A stretch of 34,650 bases of DNA from Chara braunii (GCA_003427395.1 BFEA01000010.1:3458165-3492814); one strand, 5' to 3'; positions 1 to 10,433 are shown, counted from the first letter of the stretch. The notes: generated from the sequence alone by a model not told the origin. A program made the numbers and translations.

Positions 1-51
1 TTATTATTATTATTATCATTATTATTATCATTATTATTATTATTATTATAT
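1..51. repeat. (TTA)n microsatellite
   Basis: Interrupted TTA/ATT trinucleotide tract running off the left edge of the window, with TCA interruptions. It is one of several TTA tracts here. Confidence 0.95.
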
Positions 52-279
52 TCAGGCTTGTGTTTTTCGATACTCAGCATGCATGCGAACAGATAGCAGT
101 CACACTGGCAGTATCCCCACGCAAAGCTNAGAAATAACATAACCAAACATATAGGTTAGATCCAAGCTTGTCTTCAACAGCTATGGTACCCATGCAACCA
201 ACCAAGATTCCCCTTTAGTTACTGTATCCCCAACAACCACACACACATAGGGGAAGAAAGGGATGACATATGAGACATA

Positions 280-462
280 CAATCATACATACAGACAGAC
301 AGACACAAGCAAACAGACAGACAGATAGATACAGACATACGCAGATAGACAAGACTGACATATAGACAGAAAATCGGACAGACAACCGGACAGAAAACCG
401 GACAGAAAACCGGACAGAAAACCGAACAGACAGATTGACAAACACAGACAACATACAAACAA
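280..462. repeat. CAGA-rich degenerate tetranucleotide repeat
   Basis: Repeated CAGA/CAGACAGA units; positions 375-430 contain about four copies of a 12-bp unit ending in GGACAGAAAACC. Open frames read through it on both strands only because it is low complexity, so no protein is called. Confidence 0.85.
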
Positions 463-465
463 CAT

Positions 466-842
466 GGCCTGCGCCACATCAGCACTGTCGACAGGTGGCC
501 GGCGCCACATCAGTAATGTCGACAGGTGGTTGGCGCCACATCAGTAGTGTCGACAGGTGGCCTGTGCCACAGTAACAGTGTAGCCGGGTGGCATGCGCCA
601 CATCAGCTCTGGAGACAGTATGGCTGCGCCACAGCAGCAATGTAGACTAGTTGCAGGGCGACATCAGCAATGTAGGCTGATGGTCTGCACTACAGCGGCG
701 GTATGCACAAGTGGCATCAACCACAACAGCAATGCTGACAGACAGGTGGCAGTGCCACAGCAACAGAGACAGGTGGTCTGCACCACGTCTACAATGACTA
801 TAGGTGGCACGTGCCACGTCAGCGGAGGCTGGCGCTCAGCAG
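466..842 (+). repeat. 31-bp minisatellite, about 12 units
   Basis: The anchor GCGCCACATC recurs at about 471, 502, 533, 564, 595, 626, 657, 688 and 719, exactly 31 bp apart, then less regularly to about 840. Early units carry the palindrome GTCGAC followed by AGGTGG and divergence increases rightward. CCAC and GTGG inside each unit could pair. The open frames across it are repeat artefacts. Confidence 0.9.
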
Positions 843-1149
843 CGCTGGGCCAGCATACTGCCACAGTCCTGCGTCGTCGTCCGCAGTACCAGCACGCAAC
901 CAGCGTCAAGCCGACATCAAAGCAACACAACAGGACTGAATGTTGACCTCCTCGCGACCAAGCCTTATGTAGAGTTAGACGAGGCAATCTGGCCTCGGGT
1001 CTCCTACCCGCAGGCATACAAATTGACTCAGAACTAACGATCTGCACTGTGTACAGTTGCAGACTTTCGTTTGGTCCTGATGATGTCTGAGAACCTGCAT
1101 ACGCATAGACAAACACAAACAGCAACAGACAAACAAATCGACAGACAGA

Positions 1150-1256
1150 CAATCACAGAGAAAGGGACGAAAGAGAAGGAGGGGGAGAGACGGAGAGAAA
1201 GGGAAGAAAGAAACTTACCTCGTCTCCGCCGGTTGTCAACCCTGAGTGCAACAAAC

Positions 1257-1260
<4 letters not shown>
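1150..1260 (-). other. Splice-donor-like site with pyrimidine-rich tract
   Basis: Read on the minus strand, GGAGACGAG is followed by GTAAGT at 1218-1213 and then by a long CT-rich stretch to about 1150. The arrangement (short open segment, strong donor, pyrimidine-rich intron) matches the modular family at 23.9-29.8 kb. The left part of the exon would sit against the TTA tract. I see no full gene. Confidence 0.3.
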
Positions 1261-1261
<1 letters not shown>

Positions 1262-1325
<64 letters not shown>

Positions 1326-1326
1326 T
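1262..1326. repeat. (TTA)n microsatellite
   Basis: About 21 uninterrupted TTA units. Confidence 0.97.
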
Positions 1327-2243
1327 GTAGGGAATGTGCCCTCGCGGGGCCCTTATCAGACATGCAGATGTTCTGAGCAGGGACCCTCATCAAGCCTCGT
1401 GCCCGCCCTAAGTGAAGGCGGACTTGAGTATCCACGAGACAGTTGTTGCACGCCTGTTGGTTACAAGGCAGCGTGAGCCTTTGCTGGCTCTCCTCTGAAG
1501 CAACAGCTACGCTGCACAAGTAAGCTCAGAGCCCCGGTTGGTTGCGCCCTGGGCACCCACACATTCATTGTGAGCCGGACACATCACTAAGTAACCGAGA
1601 GCGACTGAGAATGCGGCATTGTCGACACAGCTGCCCCGCGGGCCGATGCAGACGCAGCGAACATTCAGAGCCTGGGTAATCCTGGGTGTGCCCAAATGTA
1701 AAGGGCCCAGGCCCTCGACTGTTGAAACGAGCCTGGGCGCAGACACTGGGGCCCAACCAGAAGTTACTGATAATTTCAATGGCCAGGCCCAAACAGTCCA
1801 GGGCACTCTAGCCTAGACAAGCAAATGTGGACACGCTGCTGCAAGACATCGCAAGTGTCAGCCTGTGTCAGCGCTAGCTGGGGCGCGCTCGTAGGCATTG
1901 AGTGGTGTAAGGTACAACAGCACAGCAGGGCGTTAGGAGCCATAGGCGGATTGCAACGTGCTAAGACATAAAATGTCGGCGTAAGTGTTGGAGTTATGAA
2001 CATTAGTCTACAAGGGCAAGTCGGTCTATTGCAAGAGGATAAGTAGGACAGGTAGGATGAGTACAGTAGACTGAATGCCAGATAGTAGGAGTGACGTTGA
2101 ACACTGCCGGTTTGAAGGTTGGCTCAGGAGGTCATTATATCGTTCTCATTTGGATGAAATCTTGGTGCATTTCGGCTGTCTAATTGTTACATGACTAACA
2201 AAACTTCCGAATGATTATTGTAACTTAGTTTTCTATGTATAGC
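1327..2243. other. No gene recognised
   Basis: GC-rich stretch with recurring CCTGGG and GGCCCAGG words between 1660 and 1810, so some local self-complementarity, but no convincing reading frame. The short open frames on both strands overlap each other and have no recognisable content. Confidence 0.5.
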
Positions 2244-2250
2244 ATTATTA

Positions 2251-2299
<49 letters not shown>

Positions 2300-2348
2300 T
2301 TTTATTATTATTAGTAATATTAGTATTGTTGTTGTTATTATTATTATT

Positions 2349-2413
<65 letters not shown>
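2244..2413. repeat. Compound (TTA)n microsatellite
   Basis: TTA/TTG/TTT trinucleotide tract of about 170 bp with interruptions near 2294-2350. The Asn-rich or Ile-rich frames here are translations of the repeat. Confidence 0.95.
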
Positions 2414-2415
<2 letters not shown>

Positions 2416-2829
2416 GTTGTTGTTTCATGACCTATACGTTTGTTCTGGTCTGATTGCTGACACAATCAGACATGTGCATGTGAACCCCATGCCTGACTAA
2501 GAGCCACTGCCTAGGTTCGCGCAAGCTGGCCTAGAGCAAGTGTGAGTGCAGATTGATTGATAAATAGATGTAGAACGGGTGACAGGATAAGGTTCCAGGG
2601 TGAGGAATATCCTATTACTCGTCTCTACGTGTGTATATATCTTAGATAGTTAGGTTGGCAGACTGAAGATGGGGTACTCTTGTGCGGGTCATCCCATGTT
2701 CTGTCTAGGTCTGAATCAGTTAGACTAAAACAAGTGGTAGGATACTCATGTGTGAGTTATCCTACTGCTTGAGTAAGTATGAGGTGAAGGTTTCTGTCAG
2801 AATCTTCTTACGTGATACTTACACTTGAT

Positions 2830-4125
2830 CGAACTATATTAAAGTCCACTAATAGAACTGAAGTTCACGTCGCTGAACTTCGTGTGAGGCGATAGTGAGG
2901 GAGGTGTTGAGATCTTGTGACCTGTGTGTATTTGCAGGTCATTTTAATCAAGGAGACTCTTCATGAGTCTATACAAGTCTACATGTTGTTGCCATATGGT
3001 AACAGGTTGGTTTACCAACTCAACCCTCACTCACCCTTGACACCCACACTTTGAATGTACCCTTGCACTAAATGGCATTTCTGATTTTCGGGTCAGTGTC
3101 TGAAGGGGCTAAGTTTGATTCAAAGAGGTACTTGAATAACTGAGTCGAAATGAAAATGTATTGTTAAGGGGTTTCAAAAACATCAGTGTAGTGTGTGTGA
3201 GAGTGAATTAATGGTTGGCTCTGTTAGGACTGTGGAATGATTGACTATTGTTTGCAGGTCAGTAAGAAGACCAACCACGTGCTATTCACTCTACTCGCAT
3301 TGCTGAACTTATGTTGAGCCTCGACTCCGACATTTCGTCGACTCGTAACCTTTGTACATTTGGTTTGGACGTTTCGACTTTACTCCTTGATGCTGAATAG
3401 ATTAGGACAATTGGCAAGGCCATGAGCGTATTATTTTATTCTGATGCGTATTTGACAGGCCACGAGCCTACCTTTGGTCATGATGTTTGCTTGAAAGGCC
3501 AAGAGCCTATTGATTGTTTTCTGTTTCGAAAGTTAAACTCTGTTCATTCTGATATTTGCCTCTGTTTGTGTAAAAGTGTAAAAAACATCTCCTTGCTTCC
3601 ACAATCTCAACTTTTGAAATGTATTCATTATGTTTGTATCACTCTGAAATAATTTTATAGCATACATAAGTTATGGGTTATGTGCAGATAGATTAGAAAA
3701 TTAGTATGCGCGATAGATCGTAAGTCAGGTCGACCTGAACAGTAAGTCGGTTCGGAAGATCAACACCCCGATGCCTGACACGTAAACGGGTCAGTCTTAG
3801 GCGTTCAACCGCTCGTATACCTATGCTACGATGATCGAGAAAACGCCCTCGGCCGACCTACCTCTACAAAGGCATGTAAAAGCCTTCGCATGTGGGCCGG
3901 TAGCTCAGCAGGGATACGCCTACCAGAGGGTGGTGACAGCCCCTCAGGTAGAGGTGAGTAGTACCTCGCAATGTCCCGACCTGTCGCGGGGCGTCGTGAG
4001 AGATATAGCCCGCGCGCACGGTCGGAGTGCTGACTTGTTGTTTTTCAAGGAATAAATCCTGTGTGAAATGACCGTGAGGTTCGGCGCTCCCCATCAGGGC
4101 ACGGGACCGCCGCGCGCGACATCGT
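2830..4125 (+). repeat. Dispersed element, copy A
   Basis: Colinear with the reverse complement of 20.3-18.4 kb. Shared blocks in order: a three-hairpin block (2919-2940, 2954-2970, 3005-3025), a block around 3195-3300 containing TTTGCAGGTCAGTAAG, a block near 3330 containing CATTTCGTC, and the structured domain from 3690. A short direct repeat with GGCCACGAGCCTA occurs at about 3418, 3460 and 3500. No enzyme frame is visible, so this is either a non-autonomous element or the end of a larger one. Similarity weakens left of 2830; the true ends are not defined. Confidence 0.65.
3690..4120 (+). ncRNA. Structured repeat domain, copy A (tRNA-like A box)
   Basis: One of three copies (others 18880-18440 and 30665-30340, both minus). 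It carries TAGCTCAGCAGGG at 3901-3913, which fits a Pol III A box. Helix 1 pairs CTACC and GAGGG (3920-3930, one A between) with CCCTC and GGTAG (3941-3951) around a ten-base loop. Helix 2 pairs 3853-3860 with 3893-3900 (7 of 8). Both helices are also possible in the other copies with different bases. No B box sits at normal tRNA spacing, so this is not a tRNA gene. The class of RNA, and whether it is transcribed, are unknown. Confidence 0.5.
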
Positions 4126-7070
4126 CCTGTTATAAAATTTGCCACAATTTTTCTGTTGTTCATAGCTACAAAAAAATAAAAGAAGAGGGATGTCGGAGCA
4201 GAGTTGTGTCGAGTCACTCCTTTAGCAAACCTCAACGATTCCGAAGTCGCGAGGCAGTTATTCTCAAGCGATCAATACGTACGTCATCAGTCAGCACATA
4301 CTTGGAAGTGCACTGAGCAAGCAGGGGAAGAGCAGAGTCGGATACGGATTGCAAATGAATTCTGCAGTGTGACTTTTTGGTTGACGTCACCGTTGTTGAA
4401 TCACCACTCGGAGATCGAAGTCGCTGAGCTACTCGAAGCGGGTGCTGACCACGAGGGAAGTATGAGAGTGGGTATGGAAGAGGCGTAAGGTCACGACGAA
4501 GCGCAAGAAGCGTGCAAAACGGCCGCAGCTACTTAACCCAGGGCACCGTAGTACGCACTCACTGATATCTCTCCCCTTTATGGGGCTCTATATTGCGGAT
4601 GATGTTGAGTGGAGCAGCTGACTTATAGATCGCAATGCAGAGGGCATGAAGTACACGAGAAGCCTAGCGCAGGAAAGCGCCTCTGTCCAGGGTTGACATG
4701 ATCAGCGTCATCTCATTTCTTGGAGAGGTTATGTAATAACGGGGATTAACCCCCTCTAGACGGTGACGGAGGCATGAGTGACCTACTTACCTGGTCGGGG
4801 GCTCTCTATCGACTTCATGTGGCTAGTATCTGCCCTCTAGATAAACGCTAACTCGGATTGAGTGTGTCATGATCTGACATGGCCAAGGTTACTGAGAGCC
4901 CTATGGACGTTGGTCACAGGCTGGTGAAGAAGGGACACGAAGGTGCTTGAGATTCAACTTGACAAGAGAGATAGATGAGGGCGACGCATGGTTATCATGA
5001 GCTCTGCTCATTCTCATTTTCTTGGCGAATTCATAACCCTCCCTGTTCAAGTCGTTAGTTCCCTGTTTTGGCAAAAGAGAATTCTCAGCCAATCAAGTCA
5101 ATCTGACTGCTAAGTTTCTCCCAGTTCTAAGTTCAACTGTCGAGTCTTGTCCCTCCCTTCTTCTGTCAACTAGTCAGTTATTAAGTTGCTTCTATTTGAG
5201 AAAGACCCTGGTCAGAGAGCATTGAATCAGGGAATGAAAGAGAGGTGACGGACTATGACTCGCGAGGGTGTAACCTTAATTTTGTGGTTAATCTTGCATG
5301 CTCAACGAGCCCTAGTTCGTTAGTCAGGGTTTATGCATAGACCCCGTGTACGGGTGATAAATGGGTAGAAAATTGCGCGTCCTAAAAAAGATCGCGTATA
5401 TGCTCACAAAATTCTTCATAGATGGGCACTAGGCTTAAGGCTGACTGGAGTCGAGCGAGCAGCAAACTTTGCATGAAGAAGCTTTTGTAGAGGCTTCAGA
5501 CGCAGCGCTCGGCTCACCGTAAAGTAACTTTTGTCATAAAATGCTCTTTTCAATTCAAATCTGTTCGCCATTTCATTTAAACCTGCGGTTGTGTCACTCA
5601 CCTCAATAACACGCGTTGTTGGGAAAACCTTTTCTGGGGTATTGTCAACGAACATCTGTAACTATTGCTAGGAGCATCCATTAATTGTTGCCCCGAGGCT
5701 TGTGTCTTAACTCCGTTAAGGTAACCTCGAATTCTATGCCGACATGCTTCAGCCGAAAACCAGACGTGCCAGATTCATTTACTCGGGTTATCGGGGCGTT
5801 GCGTCAATGAGACGCGAGTCCCGCAATTTGATACGTCTGAGAATAGCACAGAAGCCAGTTAGCCAATGAGTAAAAAGTGTTAACCCATGGTTATTGCCGA
5901 ATAAATCAGGCCATATCTCTACACCGCTAGTGCAAGTTCAATAAGGGAGGCAAGGGTCTTAAGTAATGTGATAGCTCAATTACGCGTTCAAAAGTTTCAT
6001 GGCCTCATAAGTGACGAGTACTCGAGTGACCGTTCGAGTAACATGACAGTGTGAAACTTTGGATGCAATGACTGTGCAAATGATTGAACACCCTAGTATA
6101 CTTCTGCTTGAGCAAGAGTGGACACGCGAGTGATAATGCAACTATGCGTTCATACGAACGCTCATGCAGAATTATGGGTTACGGCGGAGATCGCCAAGGC
6201 AGTGGATTTACCTCCTTTTAACAGGACATGTCTTGAGCAAGTTGAGACTACAGCCGACGATGCCTGGTGAAGTACTCAAAACGGTAGAAAAGATCATAAA
6301 CTAGTAATTGTCCACCTATGTATTTATTTGTTTGTTGTCGAAAGGACTTGTGCGTCGCATTTGCTAACGAAGGCACCCACCGTGGTGTTCAGAAGCCATG
6401 CCTTCTGCTCAAGTCATCGGCAGGAGTGTGCCGTGTAATAAAGGGGGCATGACCGCTTGAAGATGTACTCACTTGCTAAAGAGAGTTTCCATCAGTTAGA
6501 GACTGTGCAACAGGCAGGAAAAACGGTTGTAATCAGACACATCATGCACCTTATGTGAGTGGTGATAGCCACTAATAGCGTATTGTATTGGATACATGAG
6601 AGAGTCGTGGTTAAACACCCGCTAAACACCCAAGAGGAAGTAGCCATGGGTCGATGACCCTTCGCATACTATCTGAGATAAAACATTGGCTGATATCACT
6701 TTGCATGATTCTGACCGAGGCCCAGGTTCAGAACATATGTCTGGATGAATCTGAAAAGGAAGGGAATCACTAACCCTTTACCAAAGGCGGGGAGGCTTTA
6801 TACTGATTGGAGACTCTGAATCTTCAACCCTCGTCGAAGGGAAGTTCAACCATTAATTATCTACTGTAGACTTTCGTTGAAGTGAGCTACTGGTCGGCTA
6901 CGGCTTGCTGATCTTGTACTTCAAACGCCACAAACCCTGAATGTTGAGATCGCAGGTAAAACATCGGTGGTCCTCCTGCGGTCGGTGTTGGCGGCAAACT
7001 CTGAGCAAGTTGTTTCTCAGACCCCGACCCTCCATGAAAACTTTTGGCATCACGACTGAGAAATTGAGCA
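4126..7070. other. No gene recognised; one nested inverted repeat
   Basis: About 2.9 kb without a convincing frame. Short open frames (4204-4488 plus, 5416-5655 minus) show no family signature. A nested inverted repeat lies at 5991-6060: AAAGTTTCA pairs with TGAAACTTT, enclosing ACTCGA and TCGAGT. A small hairpin GCGTTC/GAACGC is at 6146-6161. It may include degraded parts of copy A or an upstream intron of the gene at 7.1-8.5 kb, but I cannot show either. Confidence 0.45.
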
Positions 7071-7340
7071 ATGGGCCTTCACAGAAGGGGGAGAAGTGAG
7101 AGCATACTAGGGGTAACCTGCGAGCTGCACCATGATAGAGCAGAAGGTTGGGAAGAGAGAGTCGTTCATGATATCAATTTTTACTTTAAATTCATGATGA
7201 AGCAAGCACTAGAGCTAGTAAAGGATCAGAAATTCGTTGAGTATTGTTTTTACATTTATGGATCAGACAGAAAACTGCACAGCACCTACTCGTTCATTGA
7301 GGCAATTGAGCAGATCCGGGCGAAGTCTAAGAGAGCATGA
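7071..7340 (+). CDS. Hypothetical protein, possible exon
   Basis: An 89-residue frame beginning with ATG and ending in TGA. The second half looks like ordinary protein: mixed hydrophobic and charged residues with FYFKFMMKQALELVKDQKF near residues 36-54, probably helical, then an aromatic segment EYCFYIYGS and a basic end. I recognise no family. It could be a small gene or an exon of the gene ending at 8540, since both are on the plus strand 0.5 kb apart. An acceptor-like TTTCTCAG sits about 30 bp upstream. The first third is low in recognisable content, so the start is uncertain. Confidence 0.45.
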   Translation: MGLHRRGRSESILGVTCELHHDRAEGWEERVVHDINFYFKFMMKQALELVKDQKFVEYCFYIYGSDRKLHSTYSFIEAIEQIRAKSKRA

Positions 7341-7404
7341 GAGAGCTCAGATCTCTCTTCTCGAGGACCTTGCCAGTGCATTTGATCAGTAGGCAACACA
7401 GAAC

Positions 7405-7800
7405 TCTTGGTGCTCAGTGATGTTATCAGTGAGCAGTGCTCAGTGTTGTTGGCAGTGGTCAGTGCTCAACGCTGTTACCGAGTGAGCAGTACTCCGTGTC
7501 GCTGTCAAGTGGGCATTGATCAATCAGCATACAATTGTTTTTTAATCAGCGTTCAATCGGTGATCAATCAATATACAATCAGTGTTCGATCAATACTCTG
7601 TTGGTATCTCGGATGTTAACAGCTAGCAAACGGCAGTTGCATTCAGTCATTAAATTACCATTGTCTAGTGACTTATTACTCCAGCAGACCTCAAACAACA
7701 CTCAATCAGTTTCAATCAGCAATTCAACAACATTCAGTTCCAGTCAGTACTCGGTAACCCATCATTTTGCAAACATTCAATCTCAGTCTGAATTGAACAG
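7405..7800 (+). other. CAGT/ATCAGT-rich leader or intron
   Basis: Dozens of CAGT, ATCAGT and GTTCAAT words repeat at irregular spacing between the two coding segments. The first half is built on CAGTG, the second on ATCAATCAG-like words. There is no coherent frame. It reads as a degenerate short-word repeat inside an intron or 5' leader. Confidence 0.55.
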
Positions 7801-7893
7801 GCACTTGGCGGTTGCTATCCAACACAAAGTACAAAATTGTTCAGACGAAATCCTTACCAGAAAGGAATCAACCAGTTCTAATTTTCACCTCAG

Positions 7894-8540
7894 CCTATGA
7901 GTACAGTCAGATCATCCTCAGTTCAGGAGACAGTCTCAATCTGATTGCTTTCAGTGATGCTTTCCGGTATCGGTATGTCAGTGCAGTCGGCTTTAGACAG
8001 GAGGACCTATCCATCTATGTGGTCCACACTGAGTTTGTTGGCGGTACCATTCATGACCTGAGACCCTACGTGAGGAAAGGCAAGGAGATTCATGAGCACT
8101 TTGACTCAGTCTGGGTTGCAGCAACCAGGTACCTTGAACAGAGAGAGGAGTTTGACGGAGGTGGTGCTAAGCTGATCCGCAGCTTCGGACCCAAGCTCTA
8201 CGTTGATTATCCCAAGCCTCCAGTGCCTTTCACTCTCACTGATGGCTCTTGTTGGAGCGACTTGGTTGACTTGGCAAAGAGGTACATCTATCCAACAAAG
8301 ATTGACTATCAGGCATTGACAAAGCCTTCACAGTTTGAGTATCTCAGACGAGGAATCTTCTCCAGACCCTATCTACCTACACTATGGGAAAAGTTTTGTT
8401 CCATGACTGACTTTCGATTCATGTACCTTGGATGGAAGTGTTTCGAGCTTGCAGGCTTCAGGTGGCTCTACATACAGAGACCACAATCTCAAAAGGTACG
8501 GAGATATGGCCGAAAGCACAAGGAACAGAAAGCTAAATGA
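7894..8540 (+). CDS. Unknown protein, probable terminal exon
   Basis: The best coding stretch of the window: an open frame of roughly 215-240 codons ending in TGA. An acceptor-like pyrimidine tract ending TTTCACCTCAG at 7893 marks a likely exon start. There is no in-frame Met until about residue 198 of the longer frame, so the segment must be spliced to an upstream exon or be a truncated copy. Composition is that of a soluble protein, rich in Tyr, Phe, Arg and Asp, with YVVHTEFVGG, RPYVRKGKEIHEHFDSVW, PKLYVDYPKPPVPF and an aromatic segment near the end, then a strongly basic tail (RRYGRKHKEQKAK). No signal peptide or membrane segment is evident. I do not recognise the family. A polyadenylation-like AATTAAAG occurs near 8830. 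Confidence 0.6.
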
Positions 8541-9247
8541 CAGATTGTGAGTGAGACCCAGAGGGATGAGCGAGGACTCGAGATTGATGTTGGCTATGCT
8601 CTCCTTCATTAGTACTTCTTGAGACTATTATGAGTTCTCATTCTTCCCTCATCTAACTTTGTCATGGCTCAAGTCAGTCAATCTTGCTTCCTTGCATTGC
8701 TGTTGATTGCATTTCTTGATGATTCTGTCCTAGTTCTCAAGATCAGAACATTGGTAAAGTTGATACATGCATGACACACTAGAGTTTTTATGAGTATTAT
8801 TTGCATTACCGTTGCTGTTCCGAATCACAATTAAAGATTCCTAAGACCGGGGACCGGTGAAGACCGCAATTGAAGGGTCTCGCTCGAAGCCGGACGCATA
8901 TAACAGGAAGGGATTTGCTTTATTTAATTTATTTTATTTATCGCAATCAGCTACAAAGTCTTGTGTGACAGCCTGTTGGCTTTCTGGTCGCCCGAAGTGG
9001 CCCGACTAGAAAAAGTACGACAACGTGTGTGTACAAAGTTTCGCGTGTGGGATATTCAGGGTGATCCGTTGTGCGAACAGAGAGTTGTGTGGGGCCCTGT
9101 GGGCGCTATGTCGCCATAGCCAATGAAGTGAACTTGTATCTGAACTATGTTCTCGGCTACCATATTTCTGAGTTTGAGTGGGTGGTTGTCGCCAGTTCGC
9201 TACACACCTGTTTGCATATATGTGAAGTGTGAAAGATATTGAGTGTG
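8541..9247. other. 3' flank, no gene recognised
   Basis: Probable 3' untranslated and intergenic sequence after the 8540 stop. ACCGGGGACCGGT near 8848 is a short palindromic spot. An AT-rich TTTATT run lies at 8915-8942. No other frame is convincing. Confidence 0.4.
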
Positions 9248-9330
9248 ATTAATAATAATAATAATAATAATAATTATAATTATAATAATTATAATAATTA
9301 TAATAATTATAATAATTATAATAATGCACG
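9248..9330. repeat. (TAA)n / AATTATAAT compound repeat
   Basis: TAA units passing into a 9-bp AATTATAAT unit repeated about six times. Confidence 0.95.
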
Positions 9331-9516
9331 GAAAATGAATGATAGCGATCTTCAGTATCCAAGCAACATCATACACATCCGACCAGATAGTCGTGACTTC
9401 GAACCAAAAGCAGAATTGCACCACGAGTCCCACCAAATAAGAGCATAGCAAGAACTCATAAGTGGCAATGATCGAGTAGTCTCATCATTCATCAACAAAG
9501 AACCAATGTCGACATC

Positions 9517-9730
9517 CTATCTGGCGCTCGGCGCCCAGACTACAAATGGCAGATCCTATCTATCCTATCTACAATGTCGCTGATGACGTCAACAGCTCCC
9601 CGAAGTTGGAGCAGATCTCGACCAATGTCGTTCGCCTCGAGCACCAGGTATGTCTCTGGTACCACTCACAAGCTCGATCCCTAACTCACAGATGCCACAT
9701 GCACCCACGAACCACCATGCGCTCCATCCA
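9517..9730 (+). pseudogene. Modular family, block 1, copy alpha
   Basis: Matches the minus strand at 29600-29385 and 27985-27785. Order: CCCAGACTAC, ATGGCAGATCC, a TAYCTA-rich stretch, an exon-like end, then a 44-nt candidate intron (9648-9691) beginning GTATGTCTC and ending CTAACTCACAG, then ATGCCACATG. The upstream part is open from ATG at 9546 (reads NVADDVNSSPKLEQIS), but the reading frame is not kept in the other copies, which carry small indels. So either this is the least damaged gene copy or the whole family is non-coding. TTC repeats follow directly. Confidence 0.5.
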
Positions 9731-9761
9731 ACATACAGCAGCGCAGCTCGGCTATGGCTGC

Positions 9762-9812
9762 TTACTCCTTCTTCTTTTTCTTTTTATTCTTCTTTTTCTT
9801 CTTCTTCTTCAA
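9762..9812 (+). repeat. (TTC/TTTTC)n microsatellite
   Basis: TTC-rich tract in the same relative place as the TTC/T tract of copy gamma (27773-27704) and the TAA tract of copy beta (29385-29335). Confidence 0.9.
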
Positions 9813-9924
9813 GTTACGCATTCCTCTTCCACGCAATCGCCTTCCTTCCTCTGCGCACCTCCTCCTGTCACATACTGAAATGGCACAGACCAGAACAAGA
9901 ACCGACCCAACCCAAACCAATGGA

Positions 9925-10200
9925 AGGCTAATATACCAATGATCAACCCAATCAACGTCCCAACCCAAACCAAGCATACATCATCATCAACACATGGTGT
10001 GAAGGAGCCTGGCGCCCACACAGAAAGAATGCGTCAGTCCCCAAGCATACACAGACGAAGAGAAGGGGGATCAAACGAAGAGAGGGGAAAGATGGGAATG
10101 TCGTCAACACCAAGTCTTTGGTACATGTCCCAAATGATCCCTCGTCCAATGTCTCAATCCCAATGTCGAGTCTGAATCCAAATGTCGTCAAGTCTCAAAG

Positions 10201-10202
<2 letters not shown>
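9925..10202 (+). pseudogene. Modular family, block L, copy alpha
   Basis: About 270 bp shared with the minus strand at 24525-24238 and 26590-26340. On the plus strand it is open from ATG at 9939 (starts MINPINVPTQTKHTSSS, contains IHRRREGG and GMSSTPSLWYMSQM) to TGA. The copy at 24518 minus keeps this frame; the copy at 26584 minus starts similarly but shifts frame halfway. The opposite strand also reads as a hydrophobic segment (TLIGLIIGILAF), but that frame is stopped in the 24.4-kb copy. Short length and frame damage argue for a decayed exon or repeat module. It is followed directly by a CT repeat. Confidence 0.45.
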
Positions 10203-10263
<61 letters not shown>

Positions 10264-10372
10264 NNNNNNNNNNNNNNNNNNNNNNNNNNNNNNNNNNNNN
10301 NNNNNNNNNNNNNNNNNNNNNNNNNNNNNNNNNNNNNNNNNNNNNNNNNNNNNNNNNNNNNNNNNNNNNNNN

Positions 10373-10432
<60 letters not shown>
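10203..10432. repeat. (CT)n microsatellite with assembly gap
   Basis: CT dinucleotides on both sides of 109 Ns (10264-10372). The gap is an unresolved repeat, so the true length is unknown. Long SL or ER frames across it are artefacts. The matching place in copies at 24.2 and 26.3 kb also holds GA/CT repeat. Confidence 0.97.

Positions 10433-10433
<1 letters not shown>

Noticed and set aside
1071-1376. Tyr-rich and Ile-rich proteins over TTA tracts (also 2187-2465, 9200-9451, 29202-29480)
   Set aside because: Translations of trinucleotide microsatellites.
3895-3960. tRNA gene at TAGCTCAGCAGGG
   Set aside because: No B box at tRNA distance and no acceptor-stem pairing; the motif belongs to a larger repeated fold.
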